From NCBI RefSeq assembly GCF_014199935.1, contig NZ_JACHOP010000003.1, positions 186,001-250,000 of the forward strand: a stretch of 64,000 nucleotides of DNA. Reading direction: 5' to 3'. The stretch comes from Methylorubrum rhodinum (GTDB lineage Bacteria; Pseudomonadota; Alphaproteobacteria; Rhizobiales; Beijerinckiaceae). The notes below the pieces were generated by a model that saw only the letters and a program-made list of their open reading frames with translations, did not search any database and was not told the DNA's origin. The position numbers were made by a program, and so were the translations under genes. Positions 1 through 7,809 of this stretch are shown one piece after another; positions within the stretch are counted from its first letter, which is position 1; each line of letters begins with the position of its first letter.

Positions 1-672
1 AGCTTCCTGCTCGCGCTGTCGGGCCTGTTCTCGATCGTGAACCCGGTTGGCTCGGCGCTGATCTTCGCGCAGGTCACCGCCGAGCGCTCGCATGCCGACC
101 GCATGGAGCTGTCGCGCCGCATCGGCTTCTACGCCGCCCTCATCATGCTCGCCGCGCTCTGGGCCGGGGCGCCGATTCTCAACTTCTTCGGCGTCTCGCT
201 CGCCGCGCTCCGCATCGCCGGCGGGCTCGTCGTCGCGGCCTCCGCCTGGACGCTGCTCTCGGCGCCCGAGGCGCGCGAGGCCCGCAAGCAGGCCGAGGCC
301 GGGCCGGAGCCGGGGGAGACCGTCCGCGGCGATGGCTTGGCCGAGGTCGCCTTCTTCCCCCTCACCCTGCCCTTCACCACCGGCCCCGGCACCATCGCGG
401 TGGCGATCGCGCTCGGCGCCAACCGCCCGGCGGAGGGGCCGGACCGGATCGGCTTCTACGTCGGCGCCTCGCTTGCCGCGCTCGCCATCGCCGGGATGGT
501 GCGCCTCGCCTACGGCTCCGCCGACCGGGTCGTCACCCTGATCGGCCCGGTGCGGGCCCGCGTGCTCGGGCGCCTCTCGGCCTTCCTGCTGCTCTGCGTC
601 GGCACCCAGATCACCGTGAACGGCATCTCGGACGTGCTCGGGCCGCTGATCGCTGCAGCGCATCGCGGTTGA
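1..672 (+). CDS. MarC-family integral membrane protein (5' end missing)
   Basis: The frame is open from base 1, so the true start lies outside the window. The visible 223 codons give a hydrophobic protein. It opens with a GLFSIVNPVGSALIF segment, close to the conserved IVNPLG signature of the MarC/UPF0056 family. A second membrane-associated stretch, LTLPFTTGPGTIAVAIALG, is the other family hallmark. About five or six membrane segments are visible. MarC proteins sit in the inner membrane; their substrate is not established, and the old link to multiple antibiotic resistance has been questioned. The gene stands alone and is followed by a palindromic repeat. Family assignment is firm; function is not. 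Confidence 0.85.
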   Translation, partial: SFLLALSGLFSIVNPVGSALIFAQVTAERSHADRMELSRRIGFYAALIMLAALWAGAPILNFFGVSLAALRIAGGLVVAASAWTLLSAPEAREARKQAEAGPEPGETVRGDGLAEVAFFPLTLPFTTGPGTIAVAIALGANRPAEGPDRIGFYVGASLAALAIAGMVRLAYGSADRVVTLIGPVRARVLGRLSAFLLLCVGTQITVNGISDVLGPLIAAAHRG

Positions 673-679
673 TCCACCG

Positions 680-719
680 CCGTCATTCCGGGTTCCGCTC
701 CGCGGCCCCGGAATGACGG
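680..719. repeat. REP-like palindrome (CCGTCATTCCGGG family)
   Basis: Perfect 13-bp arms (CCGTCATTCCGGG at 680-692 and its reverse complement at 707-719) enclose a 14-base GC-rich loop. It lies directly after the MarC stop codon and could fold as a hairpin in RNA. A related composite copy lies at 5324-5438. Confidence 0.85.
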
Positions 720-818
720 TCGAGGGGGGCAATCCGATTGCCACGTCGTCCGGCACGGCTCTAGAAGCACTCGCACAGGGCCGGCGCCCCGCGCTCGGAA
801 CGGATAGGCGCAAACAAC

Positions 819-1616
819 ATGAAGCTCGTGGTCGTGGGCGCCGAGGGGCGCATGGGGCGGATGCTGATCCGCGCGGTGGCCGAGGCCGAGGGCTGCACCC
901 TGCACGGGGCGGTCGAGCGGGCGGGCGCGCCCGCGATCGGGCGCGATGCCGGCTTGCTCGCGGGCATCGGCGAACTCGGCGTGCCCGTCTGCGACGATCC
1001 GCTGCCGCTGTTCGTGGCCGCCGACGGGGTGCTCGACTTCACCGCGCCCGCCGCCACGGTGGCGTTCGCCGAACTCGCGGCGCAGGCCCGCATCGTCCAC
1101 GTCATCGGCACCACCGGCTTCTCCGAGGACGACCTGGAACGCCTGAAGGCGGCGAGCTTCCACGCCCGGCTCGTGCGCTCGGGCAACATGTCGCTCGGCG
1201 TCAACCTGCTGGCTGGCCTCGTGCGCAAGGTCGCGGCGGCTTTGGGCCAGGAGTTCGACATCGAGGTGCTGGAGATGCACCACCGCATGAAGGTCGATGC
1301 GCCCTCCGGCACCGCCCTGCTGCTCGGCGAGGCGGCGGCGGAGGGGCGCCGCGTGGCCCTCGCCGACACTCGCGTCTCGACCCGCGACGGCCATACCGGC
1401 GCGCGCCGGCCCGGCGACATCGGCTTCGCGACGTTGCGCGGCGGCTCGGTCGTCGGCGACCACAGCGTGATCTTCGCCGGCCCCTCCGAGCGGATCACCC
1501 TTTCGCACCACGCCGAGGACCGGGCGATCTTCGCCCGCGGCGCGCTGAAGGCCGCCCAATGGGCCTTCGACAAGCCGCCGGGCCTCTACGGCATGGACGA
1601 CGTGCTGGGATTGTGA
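819..1616 (+). CDS. dapB: 4-hydroxy-tetrahydrodipicolinate reductase
   Basis: DapB reduces 4-hydroxy-tetrahydrodipicolinate with NAD(P)H in the diaminopimelate/lysine pathway, in the cytoplasm. The 265-residue length is normal. The N-terminus has the dinucleotide-binding motif [11 protein letters not shown] (residues 5-15). The catalytic signature [17 protein letters not shown] starts at residue 153, giving the paired histidines 154-155 and Lys158. TTGFSEDD fits the conserved TTG loop. The start ATG precedes the glycine-rich motif at the usual distance. The gene is monocistronic or co-transcribed with gpmA 147 bases downstream. Confidence 0.96.
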   Translation: MKLVVVGAEGRMGRMLIRAVAEAEGCTLHGAVERAGAPAIGRDAGLLAGIGELGVPVCDDPLPLFVAADGVLDFTAPAATVAFAELAAQARIVHVIGTTGFSEDDLERLKAASFHARLVRSGNMSLGVNLLAGLVRKVAAALGQEFDIEVLEMHHRMKVDAPSGTALLLGEAAAEGRRVALADTRVSTRDGHTGARRPGDIGFATLRGGSVVGDHSVIFAGPSERITLSHHAEDRAIFARGALKAAQWAFDKPPGLYGMDDVLGL

Positions 1617-1763
1617 GCGAGGCGGTCCAAGCGCCTGACAGCTCTGGACATCCGTAGCCTGTCGGCCTTTTTGGGTAAGCGGCGCGAGCTTGGGCGGCGG
1701 CAACGGCTCTGCTAAGCAGCGCCGCAACGGGCCTGCCCGGTCCTCCAAGATGATGGATCTCCC

Positions 1764-2402
1764 ATGGAGCGCATGCTCGTCCTCGCTCGCCACGGCCAGA
1801 GCGAATGGAACCTCAAGAAGCTCTTCACCGGCTGGCGCGACCCGGATCTGACGCCACTCGGCGTCGAGGAGGCCCGCAATGCCGGGCGCTGGCTCAAGGC
1901 GCAGGGCTCGCAGTTCGACGTGGCCTTCACCTCGAACCTGAAGCGCGCCCAGAACACCTGCGCGCTGATTCTGGAAGAGATGGGCCAGTCCGGGCTGGAG
2001 ACGATCCGCTCCGAGGCCCTGAACGAGCGTGACTACGGCGATCTCGCCGGCCTCAACAAGGATGATGCCCGCGAGCGCTGGGGCGATGCCCAGGTCCACG
2101 AGTGGCGCCGCTCCTACGACGTGCCGCCCCCCGGCGGCGAGAGCCTGAAGGACACCGCCGCCCGCGTGTTGCCCTACTACATCCAGCACATCCTGCCGCG
2201 CGTCATGGGCGGCGAGCGGGTGCTGGTGGCCGCCCACGGCAACTCCCTGCGCGCACTCGTGATGGTGCTCGACGGCATGACGACGAAGACCATCGCCAGC
2301 CTGGAGATCGCCACCGGCATCCCGCTGGTCTACCACCTCAAGGCCGACACCACGGTCGAGTCCAAGCTGATCCTCGACAAGGACATCGACGCCGCCGACT
2401 GA
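1764..2402 (+). CDS. gpmA: 2,3-bisphosphoglycerate-dependent phosphoglycerate mutase
   Basis: The enzyme interconverts 3- and 2-phosphoglycerate in glycolysis and gluconeogenesis via a phosphohistidine. The RHG motif places the phosphorylated histidine at residue 10 ([10 protein letters not shown]), and the second catalytic histidine is His158 in [23 protein letters not shown] and [12 protein letters not shown] are typical of dPGM. At 212 residues it is the shorter form usual in Alphaproteobacteria, lacking part of the insertion present in the roughly 250-residue enterobacterial enzyme. It converges on bchI, and the space between the two stop codons is filled by a composite hairpin repeat. 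Confidence 0.95.
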   Translation: MERMLVLARHGQSEWNLKKLFTGWRDPDLTPLGVEEARNAGRWLKAQGSQFDVAFTSNLKRAQNTCALILEEMGQSGLETIRSEALNERDYGDLAGLNKDDARERWGDAQVHEWRRSYDVPPPGGESLKDTAARVLPYYIQHILPRVMGGERVLVAAHGNSLRALVMVLDGMTTKTIASLEIATGIPLVYHLKADTTVESKLILDKDIDAAD

Positions 2403-2404
2403 AG

Positions 2405-2520
2405 TCAGGGGTTCGAAGGGCAAGCCCTTCGCGGGTCCAGGGCGGAGCCCGGTCGGCGAAGCCATTCATGGGGCTCCGCCCCACACCCCGCCAAAGGGCT
2501 CGCCCTTTGGGAACCCCTTA
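2405..2520. repeat. Composite hairpin repeat between convergent genes
   Basis: This is a string of short GC-rich palindromes: GAAGGGCAAGCCCTTCG, GGGGCTCCGCCCC and CAAAGGGCTCGCCCTTTG, separated by GGGTCCAGGG-like linkers. It fills the gap between the gpmA and bchI stops and includes the bchI stop codon. Related arrays lie at 23150-23204 and 40576-40690. It may act as a bidirectional terminator, which is inference. Confidence 0.8.
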
Positions 2521-3528
2521 CTGGGGAAGTACCTCGGTGATCGCGCGCGCCACCCTGGCGGTCGAGCCGGATTCGTCCAGCGGGTTGCGGCGCAGGCGGT
2601 GGCGCAGCGCGCTCGGCGCCACCTGCCGCAGATGCGCGATCCCGACCGTCTCCGCGCCGTCCAACGCCGCGAGCGACCGGGCGGTGCGCATCAGGGTGAG
2701 TTCGCCGCGCAGGCCGTCGGTGCCGAGCGCGAGGCAGAGCCGGGCCGCCGCTTCCAGCACCGCATCCGGCACGCTGACTGTGCCGAGCCGATCGCGGGCG
2801 GCGACGATGCGCTTCTGCAGCGCCTTCTCGGATTTCGCGTGCGCGGCGCAGAAACCTTCGGGATCGCGCTCGTAGGCGTCGCGGCGGCGCACCACCTCGA
2901 TCCGGGTCGCGATCTCGGTCGGCGTGCCGACCTCGCAGGCGAGGCCGAACCGGTCGAGGAGCTGCGGGCGCAGCTCGCCCTCCTCCGGGTTGCCGCTGCC
3001 GACGAGCACGAACCGGGCCGGGTGGCGCAGCGACAGGCCCTCCCGCTCCACCGTGTTGACGCCGGATGCCGCCACGTCGAGCAGCAGGTCCACGAGGTGG
3101 TCCTCCAGGAGGTTCACCTCGTCGATGTAGAGGAAGCCGCGATTGGCCCGCGCCAGCAGGCCCGGCTCGAACGCCTTCTCGCCCCGCGTCAGCGCCCGCT
3201 CCAGATCGAGCGCCCCGACCACCCGGTCCTCGGTGGCGCCGAGCGGCAGGTCCACCACAGGCACCGGGATCATGTGCGTCTTGCCCCTTCCTTGCGAACA
3301 GTGCGGGCAATCGGCGGCCGGGGCGTCGGGCGAGCAGGAATAGGGGCAGCCGGCCACGGCGCGGATCTTCGGCAGCAGGGCGGCGAGCGCCCGGATCGCC
3401 GTGGACTTGCCGGTGCCGCGGTCGCCGAAGACGAGCACGCCCCCGATGGTGGGATCGACCGCCGCGATCAGCAGGGCCCGCTTCATCTCCTCCTGGGCGA
3501 CGATGGCGGTGAAGGGGAAGGCAGGCAC
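2518..3528 (-). CDS. bchI: Magnesium chelatase ATPase subunit I
   Basis: BchI is the AAA+ motor subunit that works with BchD and BchH to insert Mg2+ into protoporphyrin IX, the first committed step to bacteriochlorophyll. The protein starts PFTAIVAQEEMK, has Walker A GDRGTGKST at residues 35-43, a four-cysteine insertion (Cys61, 65, 74, 77) as in many BchI/ChlI proteins, a Walker B segment GFLYIDEVNLL around 131-141, and the LVGSGNPEEGELRPQLLDRFGL block. The ending DESGSTARVARAI is also typical. Length (336) is standard. No bchD or bchH is beside it, so it is detached from its partners. The last codons (LPQ, stop) run into a dispersed repeat. Confidence 0.95.
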   Translation of the reverse strand: MPAFPFTAIVAQEEMKRALLIAAVDPTIGGVLVFGDRGTGKSTAIRALAALLPKIRAVAGCPYSCSPDAPAADCPHCSQGRGKTHMIPVPVVDLPLGATEDRVVGALDLERALTRGEKAFEPGLLARANRGFLYIDEVNLLEDHLVDLLLDVAASGVNTVEREGLSLRHPARFVLVGSGNPEEGELRPQLLDRFGLACEVGTPTEIATRIEVVRRRDAYERDPEGFCAAHAKSEKALQKRIVAARDRLGTVSVPDAVLEAAARLCLALGTDGLRGELTLMRTARSLAALDGAETVGIAHLRQVAPSALRHRLRRNPLDESGSTARVARAITEVLPQ

Positions 3529-3662
3529 CGGGCGGGGGTTTCCGTGGCTGGCGCCGATGGGGGGTCCGGTGTCACGGACGGTCGGCGGGGCAGGCGATCA
3601 TGCACGATTCCGCAGGCGGGGCCAGCCGAGCTTGAGCGTCGGCGCGCGATCCGCCCTTCCGC

Positions 3663-3992
3663 TCACAAGCCCTTGCACCGGGTGCGCAGCAAACCGCCGA
3701 ACTCCTTCTCCGAGCCCTGGACCTGGCTGAGCCGCTCGGTGCGCTCGGGCCCCGACAGGCAGCGGCCGTAGACGCCCGCGATCCGGCGCATGGTGTCGAC
3801 GTGGCGGCGCCAGACGCGGCAGCGGCTCGCGTCGTCGTCGCCCGCGCTCTCCAACTGGTCGATGGCTTGGCGCTGCATGGAGTTGGCCACGAGCACGTCG
3901 CGGGGGCACGTCGCGTCTCCCTGCGCGAGGGCGGGCGTCAGGCTCGCCGCGAGGAGGCCGGCGAGAAGGCCGAGGCGGATCGTCGAAGTCAT
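3663..3992 (-). CDS. Small secreted cysteine-containing protein, unknown function
   Basis: The 109-residue product begins with a clear Sec signal peptide (MTSTIRLGLLAGLLAASLTP, cleavage probably after ALA near residue 23). The mature part is charged and helical, with four cysteines (TCPRD, SRCRVW, GRCLSG, TRCKG) that could form two periplasmic disulfides. I recognise no named domain. It lies 134 bases upstream of bchI on the same strand and 15 bases downstream of ptsN, so it may share the ptsN transcript. No function is inferred. Confidence 0.7.
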   Translation of the reverse strand: MTSTIRLGLLAGLLAASLTPALAQGDATCPRDVLVANSMQRQAIDQLESAGDDDASRCRVWRRHVDTMRRIAGVYGRCLSGPERTERLSQVQGSEKEFGGLLRTRCKGL

Positions 3993-4007
3993 CGCGGGAA
4001 CGTCATC

Positions 4008-4475
4008 TCAGGCGGCCTGGGTCGTCGGACCGTGGGCGAGCAGCGCGTAGAGCGCGGTGGCGTCGCGGGCGGTGCGGATGCGCTCCAGCATGCCGGGCTC
4101 GCGCAGCACGCGGGCGACCTGGGCCAGCGCCTTGAGGTGGTCGGCGCCCGCGCCCTCGGGGGCGAGCAGCAGGAAGGCGACGTCGATCGGCTGGCCGTCC
4201 AGCGCATCGAAATCCACCGGCTTCTCCAGCCGGGCGACGAGGCCGAACAGCTTGCCGAGCCGCGCCAGCTTGCCGTGGGGGATCGCCACGCCGTCGCCGA
4301 TGCCGGTCGAGCCGAGGCGCTCGCGCTGGACCAGCGTCTCGAAGATGTCGCGCTCGGCGAGGTCCGGCAGATGCCGGGCCGAATGGGCGGCGAGTTCCTG
4401 GAGCGCGTGCTTCTTGTCGCGCGCGCGCAGGGACGGGACGACGGCGTCCTGACTCAGAAAATCCAGGATCGGCAT
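4008..4475 (-). CDS. ptsN: PTS IIA-like nitrogen regulatory protein PtsN
   Basis: PtsN (EIIA-Ntr) is the terminal phosphoacceptor of the regulatory nitrogen PTS; it acts in the cytoplasm by binding partners according to its phosphorylation state. The 155 residues form one EIIA fold. The active-site histidine is His67 in GDGVAIPHGKL, and LGSTGIGDGVAIPHG is the family signature. The start at MPILDFLSQ matches family N-termini; a longer upstream reading adds non-conserved sequence. Synteny (rpoN-hpf-ptsN) agrees. Confidence 0.93.
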   Translation of the reverse strand: MPILDFLSQDAVVPSLRARDKKHALQELAAHSARHLPDLAERDIFETLVQRERLGSTGIGDGVAIPHGKLARLGKLFGLVARLEKPVDFDALDGQPIDVAFLLLAPEGAGADHLKALAQVARVLREPGMLERIRTARDATALYALLAHGPTTQAA

Positions 4476-4592
4476 GAAAACAAAACGCCCCGTCGGCGGA
4501 ATCCATCCATCGGTCCCGCACTCGTGTGCGAGGCGCCCGGACCGGTGACGGCCCGGCCCTCGGGAAAGCAACCCCCCTGACGGGGAGGTGCC

Positions 4593-5192
4593 TCAGGCGC
4601 GCTCGTCCGGAGGATCGACCCACCCGATCGCGCCATCGCTGCGCCGGTATACGACGTTGATGCGCCCCGTGCCAGCGTGAACGAAGACGACGACGGGGGC
4701 GCCGGTGAGGTCGAGCGCGGTCACCGCCTCGCTGACCGACTGGCGGCGCAGCGTCCGGGTGCTCTCGGCGACGACCGGCGGATGCGCGCCCTCCTCGGTC
4801 TCGGGCTCGTCCTCGACATCCTCCTCGGGCGCCGCGAAGACCGCGTAGGCCGCTTCGATCTGGGCGCCGTTCTGGCTCGCGGCGCCGTGGTCCTTGAGCT
4901 TGTGCTTGTAGCGGCGCAGGCGCTTTTCCAGCCGGTCCGCGGTCTGGTCGAAGCTCGCATGGACGTCGTGGGCGTTGCCCGAGGCCTCCAGCGTCAGGCC
5001 GGTGGTGAGATGGAGCACGCAATCGGTGCGGTAGGCCGTGCCGTCGCGCCGGAGCGTGACGTGGCCGGTGCAAGTGCTGCTCATGTGCGGATCGAGGTAT
5101 TTCGCGAGCGTCGCCGCCATCCGGTCCTCGACCCGGCCGCGCAGAGCCGTTCCGAGATCGAGGCCATGCCCCGTCACCCGCAAACCTGCCAT
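4593..5192 (-). CDS. hpf: Long-form ribosome hibernation promoting factor
   Basis: HPF binds the 30S decoding region and promotes 100S dimers in resting cells. The 199 residues contain the N-terminal S30AE domain (RVTGHGLDLGTALRGRVEDRM, then the HVTLRRDGTAYRTDCVLH strand region), an acidic linker (around 100-140, rich in Glu/Pro), and a C-terminal dimerisation domain near APVVVFVHAGTGRINVVYRR. This is the long form able to drive ribosome dimerisation alone. The start at MAGLRVTG is preceded by a GGGGGGAG ribosome binding site; the frame extends 20 codons further upstream without conserved sequence. It follows rpoN, from which it is separated by a palindromic repeat. Confidence 0.93.
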   Translation of the reverse strand: MAGLRVTGHGLDLGTALRGRVEDRMAATLAKYLDPHMSSTCTGHVTLRRDGTAYRTDCVLHLTTGLTLEASGNAHDVHASFDQTADRLEKRLRRYKHKLKDHGAASQNGAQIEAAYAVFAAPEEDVEDEPETEEGAHPPVVAESTRTLRRQSVSEAVTALDLTGAPVVVFVHAGTGRINVVYRRSDGAIGWVDPPDERA

Positions 5193-5323
5193 CGATGTCT
5201 CCGATCTCCCCCCGAGCCTTCGAGAGTTAGAAAGAGGGACTCCCCAAGTCAACGAAAACGCAAAGTCGCGAACGGCGCCGGGTTCGGGGCGACGGGGGCG
5301 AGGCCCTGCTTGAGACCCGCGAT

Positions 5324-5438
5324 CGTCATTCCGGGGCGCCGAAGGCGAACCCGGAATCCACGATTGGACTCGACGCTCTGTTTTCGCGTTGCATCACGGG
5401 TGGTTTCCGGGTTCCGCTGCGCGGCCCCGGAATGACGG
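5324..5438. repeat. Composite REP-like palindrome between rpoN and hpf
   Basis: Outer arms CGTCATTCCGGGGC (5324-5337) and its exact reverse complement (5424-5437) enclose further inverted ACCCGGAA / TTCCGGGT segments. It is a paired version of the single palindrome at 680-719. It could attenuate transcription between rpoN and hpf; this is inference. Confidence 0.75.
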
Positions 5439-5472
5439 CGGAGTGGCTCCACCGCACCGATGCGCGCCCCCG

Positions 5473-7014
5473 TCAGCGCCCCGCATGTGCCATGCGCGCC
5501 CGCCGGCGCTCGATCGAGGACGGAATCCGCAGCGATTCCCGATACTTCGCCACGGTGCGGCGGGCGATGTCGACGCCCTCGTCGCGCAGGCGCTGGACCA
5601 GGGCGTCGTCGGAGAGCACGTCGGCGGCCTCCGCATCGACGAGCTGCTTGATGCGGTGGCGCACGGCCTCCGACGAGTGGGCGGCGGCGCCCGCAGCGCC
5701 GGGAATCGCGGCGGTGAAGAAGTACTTCATCTCCAGCGTGCCGCGGCTGGTGCCGATCGACTTGTTGGAGGTGACCCGCGAGACGGTCGATTCGTGCATG
5801 CCGATCGCCTCGGCGACCGTTTTGAGGTTGAGCGGGCGCAGATGCGCGACGCCGTGCAGGAAGAAGGCGTCCTGCTGGCGCACGATCTCGGTGGCGACCT
5901 TGAGGATGGTGCGCGCCCGCTGCTCCAGGCTGCGGGTGAGCCAGTTCGCCGTCTGCAGGCACTCGGACAGGAACGCCTTGTCGCCGTCGGCCACCGCGCC
6001 CTTCGAGACGCGGGCGTAGTAGCTCTGGTTGACCAGCACGCGGGGCAGCGCCTCGCCGTTCAGCTCCACCAGCCACGAGCCGTCGGGGGCGGCGCGCACG
6101 AACACGTCGGGGATCAGCACCTCGACGGCTTGCGCGCCGAAGGCGCGGCCGGGCTTCGGGTCGAGCCGACGGATCTCCGCCAGCATCTCGACGAGATCCT
6201 CGTCGTCGACGCCGCAGAGCTTCCGCAGGGCGGAAAAATCGCGCTTGGCCACGAGGTCGAGGCGCGAGACCAGGGCCTCCATCGCCGGATCGAACCGGTT
6301 CTGCTCGCGCAGCTGGATCGCGAGGCACTCGGCGAGATCGCGCGCCGCCACGCCCGGCGGGTCGAAGGTCTGGACGAGCTTGAGCACGCGGGCCACGTCG
6401 TCGAGCCGGGCGCCGAGCCGCTCGGACACGGCGTCGATCGATTCGCGCAGGTAGCCTGCCTCGTCCACGGCATCGATCAGGAAGCTGCCGATCAGCCGGT
6501 CGAAGGGGGACGCCGTGGCGAGATCGAGCTGCGCGGCCAGATGCTCGCGCAAGCTGGTCTCGGCGGTGAGGCTCGCCTCGAAGTCGGGGGCCTCGCCGTC
6601 GAAGCTGCCGCCGGTGTTGCCGTAGGGCGCGGGCGTCAGCGAGAGCATGTCGCCGCTTCCCTGCTCGCGCGGGACCGGGTTCTCGTCGGCGAAGACGTTG
6701 TCGAGGCGGGTGTCGAGCGCGCTCTCCATCTCGCTGCGGCTCGACGTCATGTCGTGGTCGAGCCACGACTCGGGCTCGGGCGCCTCGCCGCCCTCGTAAT
6801 CGCCGCCGGACTCGGGTGCGGGCTCCGGCGCCTCGCGCTCGGGGGCCGCCTCGCCCTCGGTGCGCTCCAGCAGCGGATTGCGCTCCAGCTCGGCATCGAC
6901 ATAGGCTGCGAGATCGAGCTGCGAGAGCTGCAGCAGCTTGATCGCCTGCAGGAGCTGCGGGGTCATCACCAGGGCTTGGCCCTGGCGCATTTCCAGCCGT
7001 TGCAGCAGACTCAT
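5473..7014 (-). CDS. rpoN: RNA polymerase sigma-54 factor
   Basis: Sigma-54 directs RNA polymerase to -24/-12 promoters and needs an AAA+ activator. The N-terminus (QRLEMRQGQALVMTPQLLQA) is region I with its glutamine/leucine-rich activator-response segment. A long acidic region II follows (about 60-120). The core-binding domain contains DPPGVAARDLAECL, the helix-turn-helix region contains HESTVSRVTSNK, and the RpoN box ARRTVAKYRE lies at 484-493. Length 513 is normal. In related genomes lptB directly precedes rpoN; here a GIY-YIG/REP unit lies between them. Confidence 0.96.
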   Translation of the reverse strand: MSLLQRLEMRQGQALVMTPQLLQAIKLLQLSQLDLAAYVDAELERNPLLERTEGEAAPEREAPEPAPESGGDYEGGEAPEPESWLDHDMTSSRSEMESALDTRLDNVFADENPVPREQGSGDMLSLTPAPYGNTGGSFDGEAPDFEASLTAETSLREHLAAQLDLATASPFDRLIGSFLIDAVDEAGYLRESIDAVSERLGARLDDVARVLKLVQTFDPPGVAARDLAECLAIQLREQNRFDPAMEALVSRLDLVAKRDFSALRKLCGVDDEDLVEMLAEIRRLDPKPGRAFGAQAVEVLIPDVFVRAAPDGSWLVELNGEALPRVLVNQSYYARVSKGAVADGDKAFLSECLQTANWLTRSLEQRARTILKVATEIVRQQDAFFLHGVAHLRPLNLKTVAEAIGMHESTVSRVTSNKSIGTSRGTLEMKYFFTAAIPGAAGAAAHSSEAVRHRIKQLVDAEAADVLSDDALVQRLRDEGVDIARRTVAKYRESLRIPSSIERRRARMAHAGR

Positions 7015-7328
7015 GGCGACGCTTAACCCTCGGCGAGCGTTGAGGAATCACGATCCTTGGCGGGATCGCGCCGGTTTCGGCACAATTCTTGCTCCTTCGT
7101 TTGCTAGGTCTAGCCCCTCCCCGTCCGCCCGTCAAAGCGTGATTGCCGGCTTATCCGGGAAAACCCACTGAAGCGGCAGAGACGCCACAGGGGGCGGCGT
7201 CGCGGACACCCGACGCCATCAAGCTCGGCCGGCGCCAACAAAGTGTTGCGCGTCAGCGGTCGAGTGCGGGGACTGGTTGAGAGAGGGTTAGCGGCCTCTG
7301 ACGCTTCGATATCGCCTCAGAAATCCCG
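7015..7328. other. Gene-free region upstream of rpoN
   Basis: About 310 bases separate the rpoN start from the REP/GIY-YIG unit. I see no supported protein gene. On the + strand, 7079-7092 (GGCAC-N5-TTGC) matches a sigma-54 -24/-12 promoter pointing away from rpoN. A stem-loop with perfect 7-bp arms (GGCGTCG at 7196-7202, CGACGCC at 7211-7217) follows about 110 bases downstream. rpoN's own promoter must lie here on the minus strand. Confidence 0.6.
7079..7092 (+). promoter_or_regulatory. Candidate sigma-54 promoter (-24/-12)
   Basis: GGCACAATTCTTGC has GG and GC elements exactly 10 bases apart, as required, and keeps the CAC and TT flanks of the consensus TGGCAC-N5-TTGC (the first T is C here). 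It points right into a region with no + strand gene. A chance match in 64 kb is quite possible. Confidence 0.35.
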
Positions 7329-7368
7329 CGCCGTCATTGCGAGGCGGAGCCGAAGCAATCCAGAGCGC
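7329..7368 (+). repeat. REP element, left arm of a 40-bp inverted pair
   Basis: This 40-base sequence starts CGCCGTCATTGCGAGGCGGA and is exactly repeated in inverse orientation at 7727-7766. Close relatives are at 42494-42527 and 42606-42639. The pair encloses the GIY-YIG gene. Confidence 0.9.
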
Positions 7369-7403
7369 CACGGTGCCGAAAAGGGCGCGAGAGACCCAAT
7401 GCG

Positions 7404-7697
7404 TCACGCAAGATCCCCGTAGAGATCGCGCCAATTCGGATTAAACGCCTCGATCATCGCCCTCTTCGCGTCACGGGAGCCGGCTTTGATCTGCTTCTCG
7501 CGGGTGATGGCGTGGAGCATCGTCGCGTGCATCTCGTACCAGACGAGAAGCTTGCAGCCGTAGCGCGTCGTGAAGCCTGGAAGTAGACCCTCACGGTGCT
7601 CGTGGACCCTCCGGGCGAGATTTGCCGTGACGCCGGTATAGAGCGTTCCGTTCCGGCCGCTGGCCATGATGTAAACGGCCGGTTGTCGCATCCTCAT
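7404..7697 (-). CDS. Single-domain GIY-YIG endonuclease (UPF0213/YhbQ-like)
   Basis: The 97-residue protein is a lone GIY-YIG nuclease domain. The GIY element reads VYIM (8-11) and the YIG element LYTG (19-22). Arg29 or Arg30 fits the catalytic arginine and Glu67 in TREKQIK the metal-binding glutamate. NPNWRDL near residue 86 is the usual family ending. I chose the start at MRMRQPAVYIM because upstream codons are translated repeat DNA. Such proteins are structure-specific or nicking nucleases of unclear role. It is enclosed by a perfect 40-bp inverted REP pair and interrupts the usual lptB-rpoN junction, suggesting insertion as a unit. Its promoter would fall in the right-hand repeat. Confidence 0.85.
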   Translation of the reverse strand: MRMRQPAVYIMASGRNGTLYTGVTANLARRVHEHREGLLPGFTTRYGCKLLVWYEMHATMLHAITREKQIKAGSRDAKRAMIEAFNPNWRDLYGDLA

Positions 7698-7726
7698 TGC
7701 GCTCGCTCGCTTTGTCCGGCCGCGTC

Positions 7727-7766
7727 GCGCTCTGGATTGCTTCGGCTCCGCCTCGCAATGACGGCG
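7727..7766 (-). repeat. REP element, right arm of a 40-bp inverted pair
   Basis: Exact reverse complement of 7329-7368. The similarity to the 42.6-kb locus extends inward from this arm to about 7706 (CTCGCTTTGTCCGG, a 4-base spacer, then GTCGCGCTCTGG), matching 42580-42608 with the same spacing. This shared end suggests a common ancestral unit. Confidence 0.9.
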
Positions 7767-7809
7767 TGGGTCATCTGAGCCGTTTCGCCAGAAGGCGAAT
7801 TCCACGCCC

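Noticed and set aside
510..2465. Long minus-strand open frame opposite dapB and gpmA
   Set aside because: High-GC codon bias leaves the complementary strand open; the translation is low-complexity and the + strand genes are unmistakable.
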